NCBI GenBank assembly: GCA_038363925.1 | Contig: JAQQWL010000011.1 | Coordinates: forward strand, 3,720,001 to 3,784,000 | Source: Apiospora phragmitis | Lineage: Eukaryota > Ascomycota > Sordariomycetes > Amphisphaeriales > Apiosporaceae | DNA: 64,000 bases | Direction of reading: 5' to 3' | Shown: one piece after another, positions 48,261 through 59,157 of the stretch | How positions within the stretch are numbered: position 1 is the stretch's first letter | How the letters are laid out: each line of letters opens with the position of its first letter | Translations under genes and position numbers: made by a program | The notes under the pieces: model-generated | Seen by the model: the letters and a program-made list of their open reading frames with translations, nothing else | Databases searched by the model: none | Told to the model about the DNA's origin: nothing

Positions 48261-48405
48261 GAAATCGACGGGATTATTAATAAAAGAAAGAAAAAACGAA
48301 ACTTTTAATACCTCGTTTAATAAAAAAGCTACTTATTAAAAAATAATACCTAAAAACTTAAAAAATATTTAGCGAATATTACGGAAAAGCTACGGGCGTT
48401 TAAAT
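48261..48405 (+). pseudogene. Chromodomain-like C-terminus of integrase, RIP-degraded
   Basis: Read through stops, the segment gives EIDGIINKRKKKRNF followed by YLV, KSYL, and LANITEKL, with the spacing of a retroelement chromodomain whose tryptophan codons have become TAA/TAG stops. Chromodomains direct integration to heterochromatin-marked histones. Confidence 0.6.
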
Positions 48406-49063
48406 AATAACCTCGAAAATCGGCTTAAAAAAAAAAGTCGGTCGCGTTCTAATCGATAATACTAAAACCCCCGTAAGCTTAAACGGTTATAACGGCTTTA
48501 AACTCCCGACGCTCCTGCTTTTCTAGTTCGTCTAAAGAATATAAACCACGCTATACTAATTTTACCCCCTAAATACGAGCTATCTCCTTCTATTTACGGA
48601 AATAAATAAGGCGAGTAACGGCCTCGTTAATCTGGCGCTAAAACTTTAAAAAATAAGCCTCTACGGCGGACTCTTCCCAAAACAGGCGGTCGTGCTCGTT
48701 CTATACACGTCGTAAAGAGAATAATAAAACCTCGATATTATTATATATATAACGAGCATAAGTATACTCTTTATACTTATTAACGCTTTTTATTATTATA
48801 TAAAACTATTTTTTATAAAATAGCGATTATAAAATATAACTTCGAAACCGAATTTAAAAAAGGCTTCGACGAAATCTATATAACAAATAATAAAAAAATA
48901 ATTAAACTTAATTTAAAATTTTTCTATATAACTATTTATAATAAATATATATTATAATAAAAACAATAAAAAAAAAGAATTTATTATAAATTATAATAAA
49001 TAAATAATTAAGGTATTTATAAAATTAATACTTTAAAAATAAAATAATTAAAAAAAAGGATAG

Positions 49064-49696
49064 TATTATAACCCGACTTAATTATACAGTTAAAAGATTT
49101 TATTTATTAATATAAAATTACTATACCCCGAACAGGTTATAATATTATAATTACGGACCGTACCGCCAACTATATAAATACGAAACCAAACTTTCTTTAA
49201 TAACGAGTAACGCTATTACTACGCCTAGCGATAAAGTAAACACGCTTATAAAATAACGGCGACCGATAATAAATTACGTAGCACAATAAATATTTAAATA
49301 AGATTACTAAATAGTATAAAACGTAATTAAAAACGATTACTAAATAATATTAAACACGCTTAAAAAAGATTATTAAACGGTAATAAATTAATAAAAAAAA
49401 GATTAAATATATAACGATAAATATTTTTTTTAATATATTTTATATAAACACTTTTTATTTTAATAATTAATTTAAATATTAATCTTAATTTGTTAATAAA
49501 ATAAATAGCTTTAACAAAACTATTATAAATACTCCTAAACCTACGCACTTTAATTACCTTCGTTTTTATAAACTATTACTTATTATATCGATAAAAACGA
49601 CTTTTATCGCACGTTCGAATACTCTCTCGTATTATTAATATAAACCTTAGTACGTCTTACTAAGTTTCTTTTAAAACCTAGATAACGTTCGTTACA
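49064..49696 (+). repeat. Right LTR of Gypsy element
   Basis: 633-bp 3' LTR beginning TATTATAACCCGAC, ending CGTTACA. It has retained its terminal CA, unlike the left copy. It is preceded by a purine tract. Confidence 0.88.
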
Positions 49697-49701
49697 CCGT
49701 T
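49697..49701. repeat. 5-bp target-site duplication, right copy (CCGTT)
   Basis: Exact copy of 42035-42039, immediately after the right LTR. Confidence 0.88.
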
Positions 49702-50497
49702 TTTAATAATTGCGATAACTTAATTTTTTAATAATAAGCTGTTTTCGTATTAAAAAAGAGGTATATTTTTTTAATAAATATAATATATAAAGAGATAGCG
49801 TAACTATATAATTCAACGCTTTAAATACTTATAACTTATTTTTAATTCTTTTATTAAATTATTCTAAGCTTTTTATATTAATTAAAGGTTATAACGATTA
49901 TTTTAAACGAGATTTAACTTATAAAAAAGCCGGTTTTATTAAAATTATAAATATCCTTTTTTTAAATCTTATATTTATTAATTATATTTTATATAAAAGT
50001 AAATTACGCGCGATACGTATTAAGATTTTTATAAAAAACTCTATAATAATCGATTCTTTAATTAAAACGCGTTTAAAAGTTTAATTATTATTATATAAAG
50101 TTCGAAGCTTAATTAATATTAATATATATTATATTATATTAATAAAATAATTAATTCGCTATATCTTTTATATTATTAAACTAAAGAGGAAATAATTACG
50201 AATTTAAATTAATTATATATCTTATAATCGCCTTTTTTTTAATTCGTTAACTTTCGAGATTTCGTAGAGATTTCACATCTTATAAAGAGACTAAGCTATT
50301 AGTTATAAAAGGTTATATAAAAGATTTTATATATTAAAGCTATATATTAAAGACTTAATTTTAAGTTATTTTAAAACACTTAAAGAGTTAAAAGCATTTA
50401 CTTCTCTTTTTAAATACTAACTATATTATATTATAGAGGAAATTAAGTATAAAGGTTATTTAAATAAAATATAGCGAAAGTGTTTAATTCACTTATA

Positions 50498-50517
50498 TGT
50501 TCAATTCACTTGTGGGG
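50498..50517 (-). repeat. Right TIR of pogo-type transposon
   Basis: Exact reverse complement of the left TIR, followed by TA at 50518-50519. The very AT-rich composition ends here. Confidence 0.92.
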
Positions 50518-50519
50518 TA

Positions 50520-51702
50520 CATTATTAATGTAAGTAACTTTGCCTAAGCTCAGCTAAGTGACTCCAGTCCAGGTTTCGTAACTTTCCCCAGAAATCCCGA
50601 TCCTCGGAGCCGGAGGAGGGGTGTCTAGCCCAAACGCAGCCCCGCGTCAATAATGCTTTGCAGGTGGCCCGCAGCGGGGGTATCCCCAGGCCATAGTGGG
50701 AATAGCTACATTTCTGAGTCACAGTGCCCCGACTGTTGGCCCAGATATCTTCATACATTTCCGACCAATCACCGCTAGCTGATTAATCAGCAATTCTTAT
50801 ATCGATCGAGAGTGTATCCCAGCGCCGCCAGTTATCCCTAAACACAACAAATCACCTACAAGGCCATTGCTTATTATGATGTGGTTTTTCGTGTTCTACT
50901 GTTCTTCATCCAATTACTCTTCAGTTGTTGGTCATCCAGGAGCGCCAAGACGATCTTTGGCCTCGACAAGCATGAAAAAGACGCAGCGACGCACTCTGCA
51001 GAACCAGCAATCAATGCCACATTTGATAATGAAAGTAAATAAAATATGTGTCTATCAGTTTTATAATAAGCATCTAGAAAGCGCACGTTGACGGGAAGCG
51101 CCAGGCGCTAAACCTCAATACCTACTCACTCATTACCAACTTATCGGCCTTATTCGATATGAGCATCGTGCCGGAGGAACTCATCCCAGCTTCTGCTGCC
51201 GTGCCAGCGTGATGAAACCATCATACGACAGCAGCACAAAGCTGATCAAGGAAAAAATTAAACTACTTCACACCGCAAGTGTGTCTTCTTTTTGGTTTAC
51301 TAGTAGTGATTTAGCTATCCTCCATCTCCAGGTTAGTTGTAGAGACTCGGCCTTATCTAAGTCTCTGATTGCCCTTATAGGGGTATACTATCCACTCGTC
51401 CACAGATGATGCTAAACGACTGCATCTCACTTCAGCGGTGAGCTGTTAGTCCTGTGATTTTGTTATATATAGATCCCATCCTTCCCAGCGCGGATCAATA
51501 CCCAAAGCAGGGCATGGATCCTCAAAAGTCCTTCCGCTGAGTGCGGCACAGCAAGCCAGTCGTTCGAACTCCATAGGTTAGAATGTCAGGAAATGAAACG
51601 TTGATTGTCTTCAATCTAGTTTTCTGTCCTTCATGCGCAAAACATGTATCTCCTAGATGGACGTTGCCATAGTCGTCATTACCTGTTCGAAGAGGCCCCT
51701 AT
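50520..51702. other. Intergenic region right of the transposon nest
   Basis: Normal base composition resumes immediately. Short open frames carry no recognisable domain and I see no gene. Confidence 0.5.
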
Positions 51703-53575
51703 ATGATGGATATGAACCGACTCGGCCTGCGTACAGGCAGCTCCACGGGCTGGCGGCAGGCCGCCAACGTTAACTGTACTATACTCGTGGCCATGTCGAT
51801 AACACTGCTCGGGTGCACGATAAGCTCCTTCAAGCATACGAATGGCGTGTTGAAGGCCTACATGTTCTACGAAGGCACATGTGACGGGGGCAGCGCCGCC
51901 AAAGTCAACTAGGCCCTCCATTTGGCCATCAACGTGGTGTCGACCGCCGTGCTGGCCTCGTCCAACTTCTTCATGCAGGTGCTCAACGCCCCCTCGCGAC
52001 GGGAGATCGACAAGGCGCACATCAAGGGCTCGTTCCTCGGCGTCGGCGTCCCCAGCGTCCGCAACGCCTTCGCCGTCAGCCCCTTCAAGACTTGGTGCTG
52101 GGTCGTCTTGCTGCTGAGCTCGATACCAATCCACTTGAAAGAGCATTACTAACGCCCGAGAGGAAAAACAGTCTCTTGGCTGCTGGAGGCAAAGACGAAC
52201 TCGGGTACAATAGTCGAACAGAAATACCAGGGTCGTCATTTACCCAGTACGGCTTTAACCAAAACATATCCGAGTATCTGCGGCCCAATGCCCCGGCCGT
52301 GACAAACATCTCCTCCGCCACCGCTTCCGCGGCCAAGTGGGATCGGATCAGCGCCCGGGAGTGCTACAACACGTATCTCTACTGCGATGGGCTGCGAACT
52401 CACCGTGATGTCGTCGTTGTGGTCGACAAGCGGCATAGGGGGCTGAATACAAACTTGTCTACAATTCCAGTACCTCCCCTGAGGCATGTAGTTGGTTTCC
52501 GGAAGAGCAATACTAACTCGGAGAATCGGCAGGTAATACCTGTACTCGAGCCATGTTTTCAAACTCCACAAACCGTACGCCGCGAGATCCTTCGGAATGG
52601 CGCGATGGGTATATATGGGCTTACAAATTCTTCGACGGCATTAAATATTCTTTCAAAGACTGGTCGCATCCAGATTCTCCAACTCGGTCAAGCCTCAACG
52701 GCTACAATCCTCTCAACAATACGTACCGGAGTGGCTTGCTCGGAGATGGAGACTTAACTGTCAAATATTGCCTGGCGGAGCCGACCGAGAGGATCTGCCA
52801 TGTCGGGGTTTCCACCACGCTTCTGGTGGCTGTCTCTGTCTGCATACTCATCAAAACAGCCGCCGCTATCACTGCTACGTGTGTCCTCGGCGGCCGGAAC
52901 CACGAGCCGTTGGTTACCCTGGGTGATGCCGTCCAGTCTTTCCTGTGCCGCCCGGATCCCACCACGGCGAGGCGATGCCTGTTAAGCCAGAGGGATGCGA
53001 GCCGGGAGGAGGAGCAGGCGCACAAGAGGTTTAAAGGACCGAGGCAGTGGCTCGGGCTCCGGCACCGACGATGGTCGGTTGTGCCTTGGTCTGTTTGGGC
53101 GACGAGCTACATCCTCTTCGCCATCGGCATTGCCGCCATGGCCAGCTTATTTGGCACATCTGTCGAATACGATGGACTGTATGTTTCTCGCCTCACCCAC
53201 TAGATTTTCCCGGATAGAGTACACTGACGATAAACTCTAGCCGTGGCTCGTTCACGGAAGGCGACCAAAATACATTTTCTCGGACACGTTTCACCTTTAC
53301 TGAGGGCGTCCTGGTTGCCAATAGTCCGCAGCTATTGTTATCTATTTGCTATCTCGCCTACAATTCCATGATTAACAGATTACAAATGGCACGAGAGTGG
53401 TCGTCCTTCATCAATGGGTACCGCCCACTGCGGGTCACCGATCCCAAGTCAGTGACTAGCCCCTATCTATCCATCTGCCCCCCTGCAGACTGATCCTCAG
53501 CCTGGGGAACTAATTCGGTACAGGGGCTTGCAGTATTCGACCTACAGATTACAGCTTCCGTACAAGTACAGTATT
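51703..53575 (+). pseudogene. DUF6536-family membrane protein pseudogene
   Basis: The start MMDMNRLGLRTGSSTGWRQAANVNCTI leads into a transmembrane segment and a YEGTC block. An in-frame TAG follows at 51910-51912, where the family has a residue before LHLAINVVSTAVLASSNFFMQVLNAPSRREIDKAHIKG (TGG to TAG is likely). The coding frame then shifts: SARECYNTYLYCDGLRTHRDVVVVVDK lies in another frame, and SEWRDGYIWAY through LGDAVQSFL in a third. Normal introns remain at about 53177-53240 and 53452-53523. The last recognisable segment is YSTYRLQLPYKYS near 53535-53574, after which the usual C-terminal transmembrane part is missing. Function of intact members is unknown. It lies 1.2 kb from RIP-mutated DNA. 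Confidence 0.75.
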
Positions 53576-54739
53576 CGGTTGGGCATCTTGGGTTTGGGGT
53601 TCAGGAGGATCTTGTAAAGCCACCCACCTGGGGGCATTGGTATGCTTGATAGTCGTGAATTCAGTATAGCAAGCAGGGGCATTTGGCGTTTAGTCGAACG
53701 CCTAAATCATACTGATCGTTCTACATTGTGCCAGTTTCCTGGTTGACGTAGGGGGCAGTTTGCGAAGCCTCCGCCTCTACTCCCCTAGTGCTGCGGATCT
53801 TTCCGCCTTGCTACATGTACCTCTTGCATCTCAGAGAACATTGACTCCGTCTCTCCATCCTCGATTACATGAAACCAGTCGACTGTATTTCACTCAATTG
53901 ACTGAAATGTTTCTTGACGCATATGAAAACGAATCCAATTTACATGCGACCGGAGCCGGAGTTATTATCGTCGGGTGTCAAGACCAGACTGTGCCTTCTT
54001 TAGCTTGCGCCAACATATTATTGGCTCGTTCATCCGCAAGCCACGTACGTTTGCATCCAACTGCATTCCAACGCTCACGATGTGACGAACATGTTTTACA
54101 ACGTGGCGCAATTCCAGCTACGGGCCCGTCTTCATCGGTCTTTGTTTATTAGTAGATTACTGATGACCTAACCTACCTAATGAAGGTGCACTAAGGAATT
54201 AGAGCTGCGCCGGTTCCTTGACAGTTCGACCCATAAGGCTTGTATCCCTTAAGCTTCAGTGGGGGGTTTGCTGCCCACGATCCTTCTAACCGTAGAACAA
54301 AAGCAGAGAAGGACCTGACACATCCTATCGACCAGACCAGCGCATTCGGTGCTGGTTCCATGCCAGCGATGGATTCCCATCAATGCGTGCATACTATGCC
54401 AAATGTGACCAGTCCAAAACCGTTCAATAGGTAAGTCAGTGGCTGGCACGTACAGCTGTGAGCATCTATCTCGTCCTACTACAACTAACACAACACCTTG
54501 CTGCAGGGGGTATCCGACCTGTTGGTTCGACGTTTGCTCTGCACAGCCCGAAGCAATCAGATTCCCCTCACCTCCCAGAATAGCAATTATTTGCGATTGA
54601 GTGTTTGGAGCCAATTCAATTGACTTACAAAACCTCCAATTGGGTCTGGCAACCTGGGGACAGACCATCCATCCCAAGCCTTCCCGTCCTTTCACCCTGC
54701 TGGTCTCGGCCAGTTGAACGCAAGACGGAGCTCATAAAC
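53576..54739. other. Non-coding stretch between two membrane-protein loci
   Basis: No supported gene. The open frames at 53760-54152 (plus) and 54249-54695 (minus) have no recognisable domain. The missing C-terminal end of the DUF6536 gene is not visible here. Confidence 0.45.
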
Positions 54740-57619
54740 ATGGCAGACTCCTCCCGCGGTCAAGATGAGGACCACCGATCCAGTCTCCTACCCTCGGCAT
54801 TCTCTAGGGGCCATGCGTACCAACGGATGAGCTCGGATGGTGACATCGATCTAGCCGATGTCGAGCCAGCAAGGCCTTACTCGCCAATCGAAACAAGAGA
54901 CATACATGCGACGCCGCCAATGGACGCCCCAAGCTACCTGCAACCACCCAGGAGACCATCTGCCATGAGCCCTGCCGGTACTGGAGATGTTGGAGCGCCA
55001 ATGTCGGCCCGCATTGACCCTACTTCCTACTCCACGCCGGCTTTCGTAATAACACACCAAGATGAGCCTCCCGAGCACACGGAGGCCACAACGACTAGCT
55101 CCAGGCCCCAAAGCGAACGACAGACCCGATTCACAGAGATGCTGAAAAAGTCCCTCACATCGCCTGGGGACAAGACCGTCGATCCCGTGTCGGACTCGGC
55201 CGGCAACCCCTATTTAGGAGCATCGTCTGCACGGTCAAGCTTGCTACTCCCCATTGACGACCGTGAAGGCCGGCAAAGAGACTACGAGACTGACAACTTA
55301 TCAAAATGCTACGGTAATGACCATCATCATGAGCTTGCTTGATCGAGGTATCGGAGCTAACCTCGTGTCATATAGCACAAGCACCTCTGGACTGTCACTC
55401 AAGGACAGACGTGCACGTAAGACGCAGGAGCTGGTTCTATGGCCAACTGGTTTTTTTCTCGATATTTTCAACCCTGATGAGTGGTTTATGGCTCGCCGTC
55501 GCGATTTGTCAGCCTCGCTACGGCCAAGGCATATCATCTACCGACGCCTTCGAAACCGTGATGAAGCCGGCTACTGCATCTCTGGTGGCAGCAATAGGTG
55601 CAAAGATTACGGAACTGACGTTTGTCACCGTATTTGTGGGAATACTTGGACAGGTTCTTACGCGGCGCGCTTTCGCCGCGAATTCGAAGGGCATGACCAT
55701 ATCTGAAATAACTATGAGAAATTGGGCCATTCAGCCAGGGACTCTAGTATCGCACTGCGAAACCATTCCCTCCGCTGCCTTAACACTGCCAGGAATACTG
55801 ACGATACTCGCCACTGCCGCTAGCATGGTCTATACAACTGCGTCGGATGCCATGGTGACCCCCAAACTCAAATTCGGCCCCTGGGAGCAAAGAGGATTAG
55901 GAGGCTGGGTCGAGACGTCCTATGCTAACCCTCAATACATCAAGTCTACTTGTAACACGCCAATTCCTGCTAGCCTAGACGAGCTCAATGCCGGAGTATC
56001 CTGTGTTGAAGTAGAATATTCGGGACAGTCCTACCGAAACCTTCTGTCGTTTATGAAGTCCTGGCAGATTCTGGACGATAACAGCACTTCGGGGCCTATG
56101 GACATGGATATGCGATCCAGACCAGTGGGGACTGCCATATTGTACGACAACACAACCTTGACGTCCTCTTGGGTCAATACCGAGTTCTCAGACCCCCAAA
56201 AGTCGTTCGATGCTCACAAGCGCATCGTCAACAACGTAACATTGGCCATGCCCCATCCAGGTGTGTACGCCGCGGCCACGGATCCCTCGAACAAAATTCT
56301 ACAGCCGAACGACCTCTCGGGGGTGGGTGAGTACCAAATCAAAGCAAGTGTCGTATCGCCAGTGGTTAATACCCTGTGTGTAAACTTATCGCCTCACGAA
56401 TTGGAGCCATTGGTTTACACTACATGGCCTTATGCGAAGAGAAGGCCCTCAGAGATCCCGGGTCAAAGCATGGCCGACCCTGCCTGGCTGAACGACATGC
56501 CGCTTGCAGATGAAAACACGTGGCTGAATCGTACCGCGGTCGACGATATATTCAGATGGGGACCGAAATACGGGCGCCGTCCACCCATCTTTCCCATGGT
56601 AAGCCACGATCCGCATACACCTTCTCCTTGCAAGCTAAACTGCGAATAACGCGTTACTTACAAACGCTACAGTTCCCACTCGAATACAACATGATAACGA
56701 ACACAACCGTCTATATGTCTGACTCGATATATATTGTTGCCAAAGCACCTCAAACGGTGGTCGGTGACTTCACGATCTGCGAGCTACGCTCCTGGCTATC
56801 ACCGCAATGTTCCACGCATTTCAACATATCCGGCATTACTGGTGCGAAGATGGAAGCGCATTGCGATGACCCGGGCGATACTGAAGCGTACTCCCATTTT
56901 AATCGAGACGCTCCGCTCTATCCTGCTCCGAGCACTGACTGGCGCAACGCCGCCGACCAGTGGCGGCTCAGCATGGACATCAACGGCGGTGTCCAGAACA
57001 ACAACGCCTCCAATGCGCGGATCTTCACGAACCTGATCCTGGGTGAGCCCGCGCTGAACAAGTCCTTGCCGTCGATGGCGGAAGCCATCTCCGTGCTCGC
57101 CAGCTCCACGTTGATCGTCGGGAGCAAGCAGTCGACCTTCCAACACTTCTGGAACTACACCAACGCGACGCTCGAGCCGAGCATGTACGAGACTTTCCAG
57201 GCCACCATCAAGGAGCAACAGTATACGTCGAGCTACGAGAAGGGCTGGCAGGGCGGTTTCTATGTCGTCCTGGGCGTCGTCTTTATTTTGAACATCTGCT
57301 GCCTCCTGTATCTATTGTTCGCCGCCAACGGCATGGTGACCGATGTGACGGAGCCTCAGAATGCCTTCGCGCTCGCCATCAACTCCCCACCCTCGCGCCA
57401 GCTCTACGGTAGTTGCGGTAGCGGGCCCAAGGGCCGCGAGCTCGTCGTCCCTGGCGTCTTGCGTATGCCAACTCCGCTAACCACTACTACTTCGAGGAGG
57501 CCAACCAATCGCCCTGGCGCGGCAAATTTAGTGGCCAGAACTCGTCGGTTGTTTCGCTGGCTGATGGGAGCTACTCCAAAAGCTATAAGAGACTGAGCAC
57601 TGGTCGGAGTTTCCTGTGA
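54740..57619 (+). CDS. Large fungal multi-pass membrane protein, C-terminally frameshifted
   Basis: Exons 54740-55313, 55376-56598 and 56673 onward. The N-terminal 190 residues are polar and disordered. They are followed by transmembrane segments in RRSWFYGQLVFFSIFSTLMSGLWLAVAI, LTFVTVFVGILGQVLTRRAF and a third near LPGILTILATAASMVY, then a large extracellular region with many NxT/S sites (CVEVEYSGQSYRNLLSFM, NNVTLAMPHPGV, YGRRPPIFPM), and a final helix GFYVVLGVVFILNICCLLYLLFA. The family is widespread in Sordariomycetes, sometimes mislabelled mcm2/3/5; function unknown. The frame from the ATG ends at 57596 (906 aa). A conserved ending (WRLAYANSANHYYFEEA to KRLSTGRSFL, stop 57617-57619) lies in another frame, one base being missing near 57450. 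Confidence 0.75.
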
Positions 57620-58220
57620 CGAAATCAAGTCATCATCATATAAGGAGGTTGAAAATAGAGAAATAGGAATAGAGCAGGTTGAGATATATCACGCCATAGT
57701 CTTCTTGGTAGTGCCATGCAGAGCCTCTTGGATTAAGGAGCTGGTCATTGTCCTGGGTCTTGGACACCCAAATGTTGTATAATATGGCAATCTTTTGCTG
57801 CTCTGGAAGGCGTAATTAATAATAAAGCTATCGGCCTAAAGAAAATGTTCAATTTAACAGAGTGTGTCGATGTGACGGGAAAGAATTACTTCGCAAAACT
57901 GCTACTTGACAAAGGCGGACACAATAGAGGCAACAATATCATGAATTGTATGTGGTAACGAACGTGTTCATCGTCATCGATCAGCTACTGAGCCAGTCAT
58001 GTACATATCATCTCGCCCAACAGTCCTTGCTGCGGTGCAATATCGCCCGGGGAAACTTCTGGTGTACTGATATACCGCAAAGGGTTCTCGTAGACAGCCG
58101 ACCCTGATATCAAAAGAAATAATGTATATACATTGCTTGGCTCTGTCTTTCAAAATTGTCTTTTGCTTCTCATTGCCTCTCTTTACTCAGTCAATAGCAA
58201 ACGCACTTATGTTCGCTCGC
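57620..58220. other. Convergent intergenic region
   Basis: AT-rich 3' flanks. No supported feature. Confidence 0.45.
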
Positions 58221-59157
58221 TTACTGCTGCTCCGCCTCCTCGGCCTCGAGACCACGAGCAAAGCGGCGCTTGCGGAGGTTGAACTCGATGGCACGCTTCT
58301 TGGCGGCGGTGCTCTGCGTAAAGGCGGCAGAGCCGCCAAAGGGACCAGCCACGGCGGCGTTCTGGAGGCGGACGATGCAGACGTTGGAGGCGCCGCCGAC
58401 AGAGCCCTGGCACGTCATGCCCTCGGGCATCTGGACGGCGACGGGGAAGTCCATGGTCTGGGCGGCCGAGAGCCCACCGATGCCGAGCCCGGGGACGTTG
58501 GTCTTGACGGTAGCGTCCTTGAAGGCCCCGGCGTCCTGGCCGCCCGAGGTCGCGTCGACGGCGGCCTTGAGGGGGCCCGCGCCGTCCTGGTTCACCTGGT
58601 GGAACGTCATCATGATGGTGCCGTCGTCCGAGGTCGTGGGCAGGCCGGCGCCCATGGCCGCGCCCGTGGCGGCCTTGACGCCGGTCTCGGAGGTGCCCTT
58701 GGGGGTCTCTGGAGCCGCCGTTGCCGGCACGGACGGCGAGCTTGACGTAGCGGGCGCGGTTGGCCGCGTGGACCTCGCGGGCGTTCTTGACGGCCGTGGT
58801 GTTGCCGCCCGCGCCGTCCATGAACATGGTCATCATCTTGGTGGCGTCGACGGGCCCGCCCTTCGGAGACCGCCCGAGGGCGGAGGCGCGCTGCGTTCCG
58901 AGCTCGCGCTGGCGGATGATGGAGGTGTCCGCCTCGGAGCCGCAGCCGGGGGTCGGGCAGTCGCGAGGAGTGCCGTCAATGGTGGAGAGCCCGGGGAGGT
59001 TCACGCCGTTGGCCCCTGGAAATGATGTTGGTTTCCATTTCTATATGATTACGACCGAGTTGGAGAGCTGGTACTTACCCTGGACCTCGGTGATGACCCC
59101 ATGGCCGAAAACGTTAGTGACTGCGAAAGCAGTGAGGACAGCTGCCTGGTACTTCAT
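58221..59157 (-). CDS. GEgh16/MAS3-like secreted protein (appressorium-associated family), frameshifted
   Basis: Exon 1 (59157-59079) encodes a signal peptide, MKYQAAVLTAFAVTNVFGHGVITEVQ. A GTAAGT intron joins exon 2 at 59015 (GANGVNLPGLSTIDGTPRDCPTPGCG). The sequence follows the GEgh16/MAS3/CAS1 family of small secreted fungal proteins, linked to infection structures in plant pathogens: DTSIIRQRELGT, KMMTMFMDGAGGNTTAVKNAREV, then GTIMMTFHQVNQDGAGPL, TNVPGLGIGGLSAAQTMDFPV, GMTCQGSVGGASNVCIVRLQN and GPFGGSAAFTQS. The two halves lie in frames differing by one base. The shift falls near 58711-58722, between LAVRAGNG and APETPKGTSE; corrected length would be about 290 aa. Assembly error or recent inactivation are both possible. 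The exact role of the family is unknown. Confidence 0.75.

Larger units (their letters stand above)
42040..49696 (+). mobile_element. Gypsy (Metaviridae) chromodomain LTR retrotransposon, RIP-inactivated
   Basis: 7657-bp element with two LTRs of about 650 bp, a perfect CCGTT target duplication and plus-strand pol remains in Gypsy order: reverse transcriptase (about 45.8-46.3 kb), RNase H (about 46.5-46.9 kb), integrase (about 47.2-47.7 kb) and a C-terminal chromodomain-like segment (about 48.26-48.40 kb), which places it among chromoviruses. A purine tract (49049-49060) precedes the right LTR. Every frame is full of stops, and CpA/TpG are nearly absent while TpA and CpG persist, the expected outcome of RIP. 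It sits inside the pogo-type transposon, so it is the younger insertion. Confidence 0.9.
41023..50517 (-). mobile_element. Fot1/pogo-type Tc1-mariner DNA transposon, interrupted by a Gypsy insertion
   Basis: Perfect 20-bp TIRs (CCCCACAAGTGAATTGAACA at 41023-41042 and its reverse complement at 50498-50517) are each flanked by TA (41021-41022 and 50518-50519), the target duplication of Tc1/mariner elements. Removing the Gypsy element and one CCGTT leaves about 1.83 kb, the size of Fot1-class elements. The transposase ran on the minus strand: its C-terminus at 41149-41420 reads through ILNRRRRTKKKRLQ to GEPGHNARTC, the zinc-knuckle tail typical of fungal pogo transposases. A second copy of the subterminal motif (TGTTTAATTCACTT, 50481-50494) lies inside the right TIR. 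Inactive: RIP-mutated and split. Confidence 0.88.

Noticed and set aside
53760..54152. 130-aa plus-strand open frame
   Set aside because: No recognisable domain or splice context; likely chance.
54249..54695. 148-aa minus-strand open frame in the upstream region of the large membrane protein
   Set aside because: No family resemblance, and it lies in the promoter/leader of a plus-strand gene.
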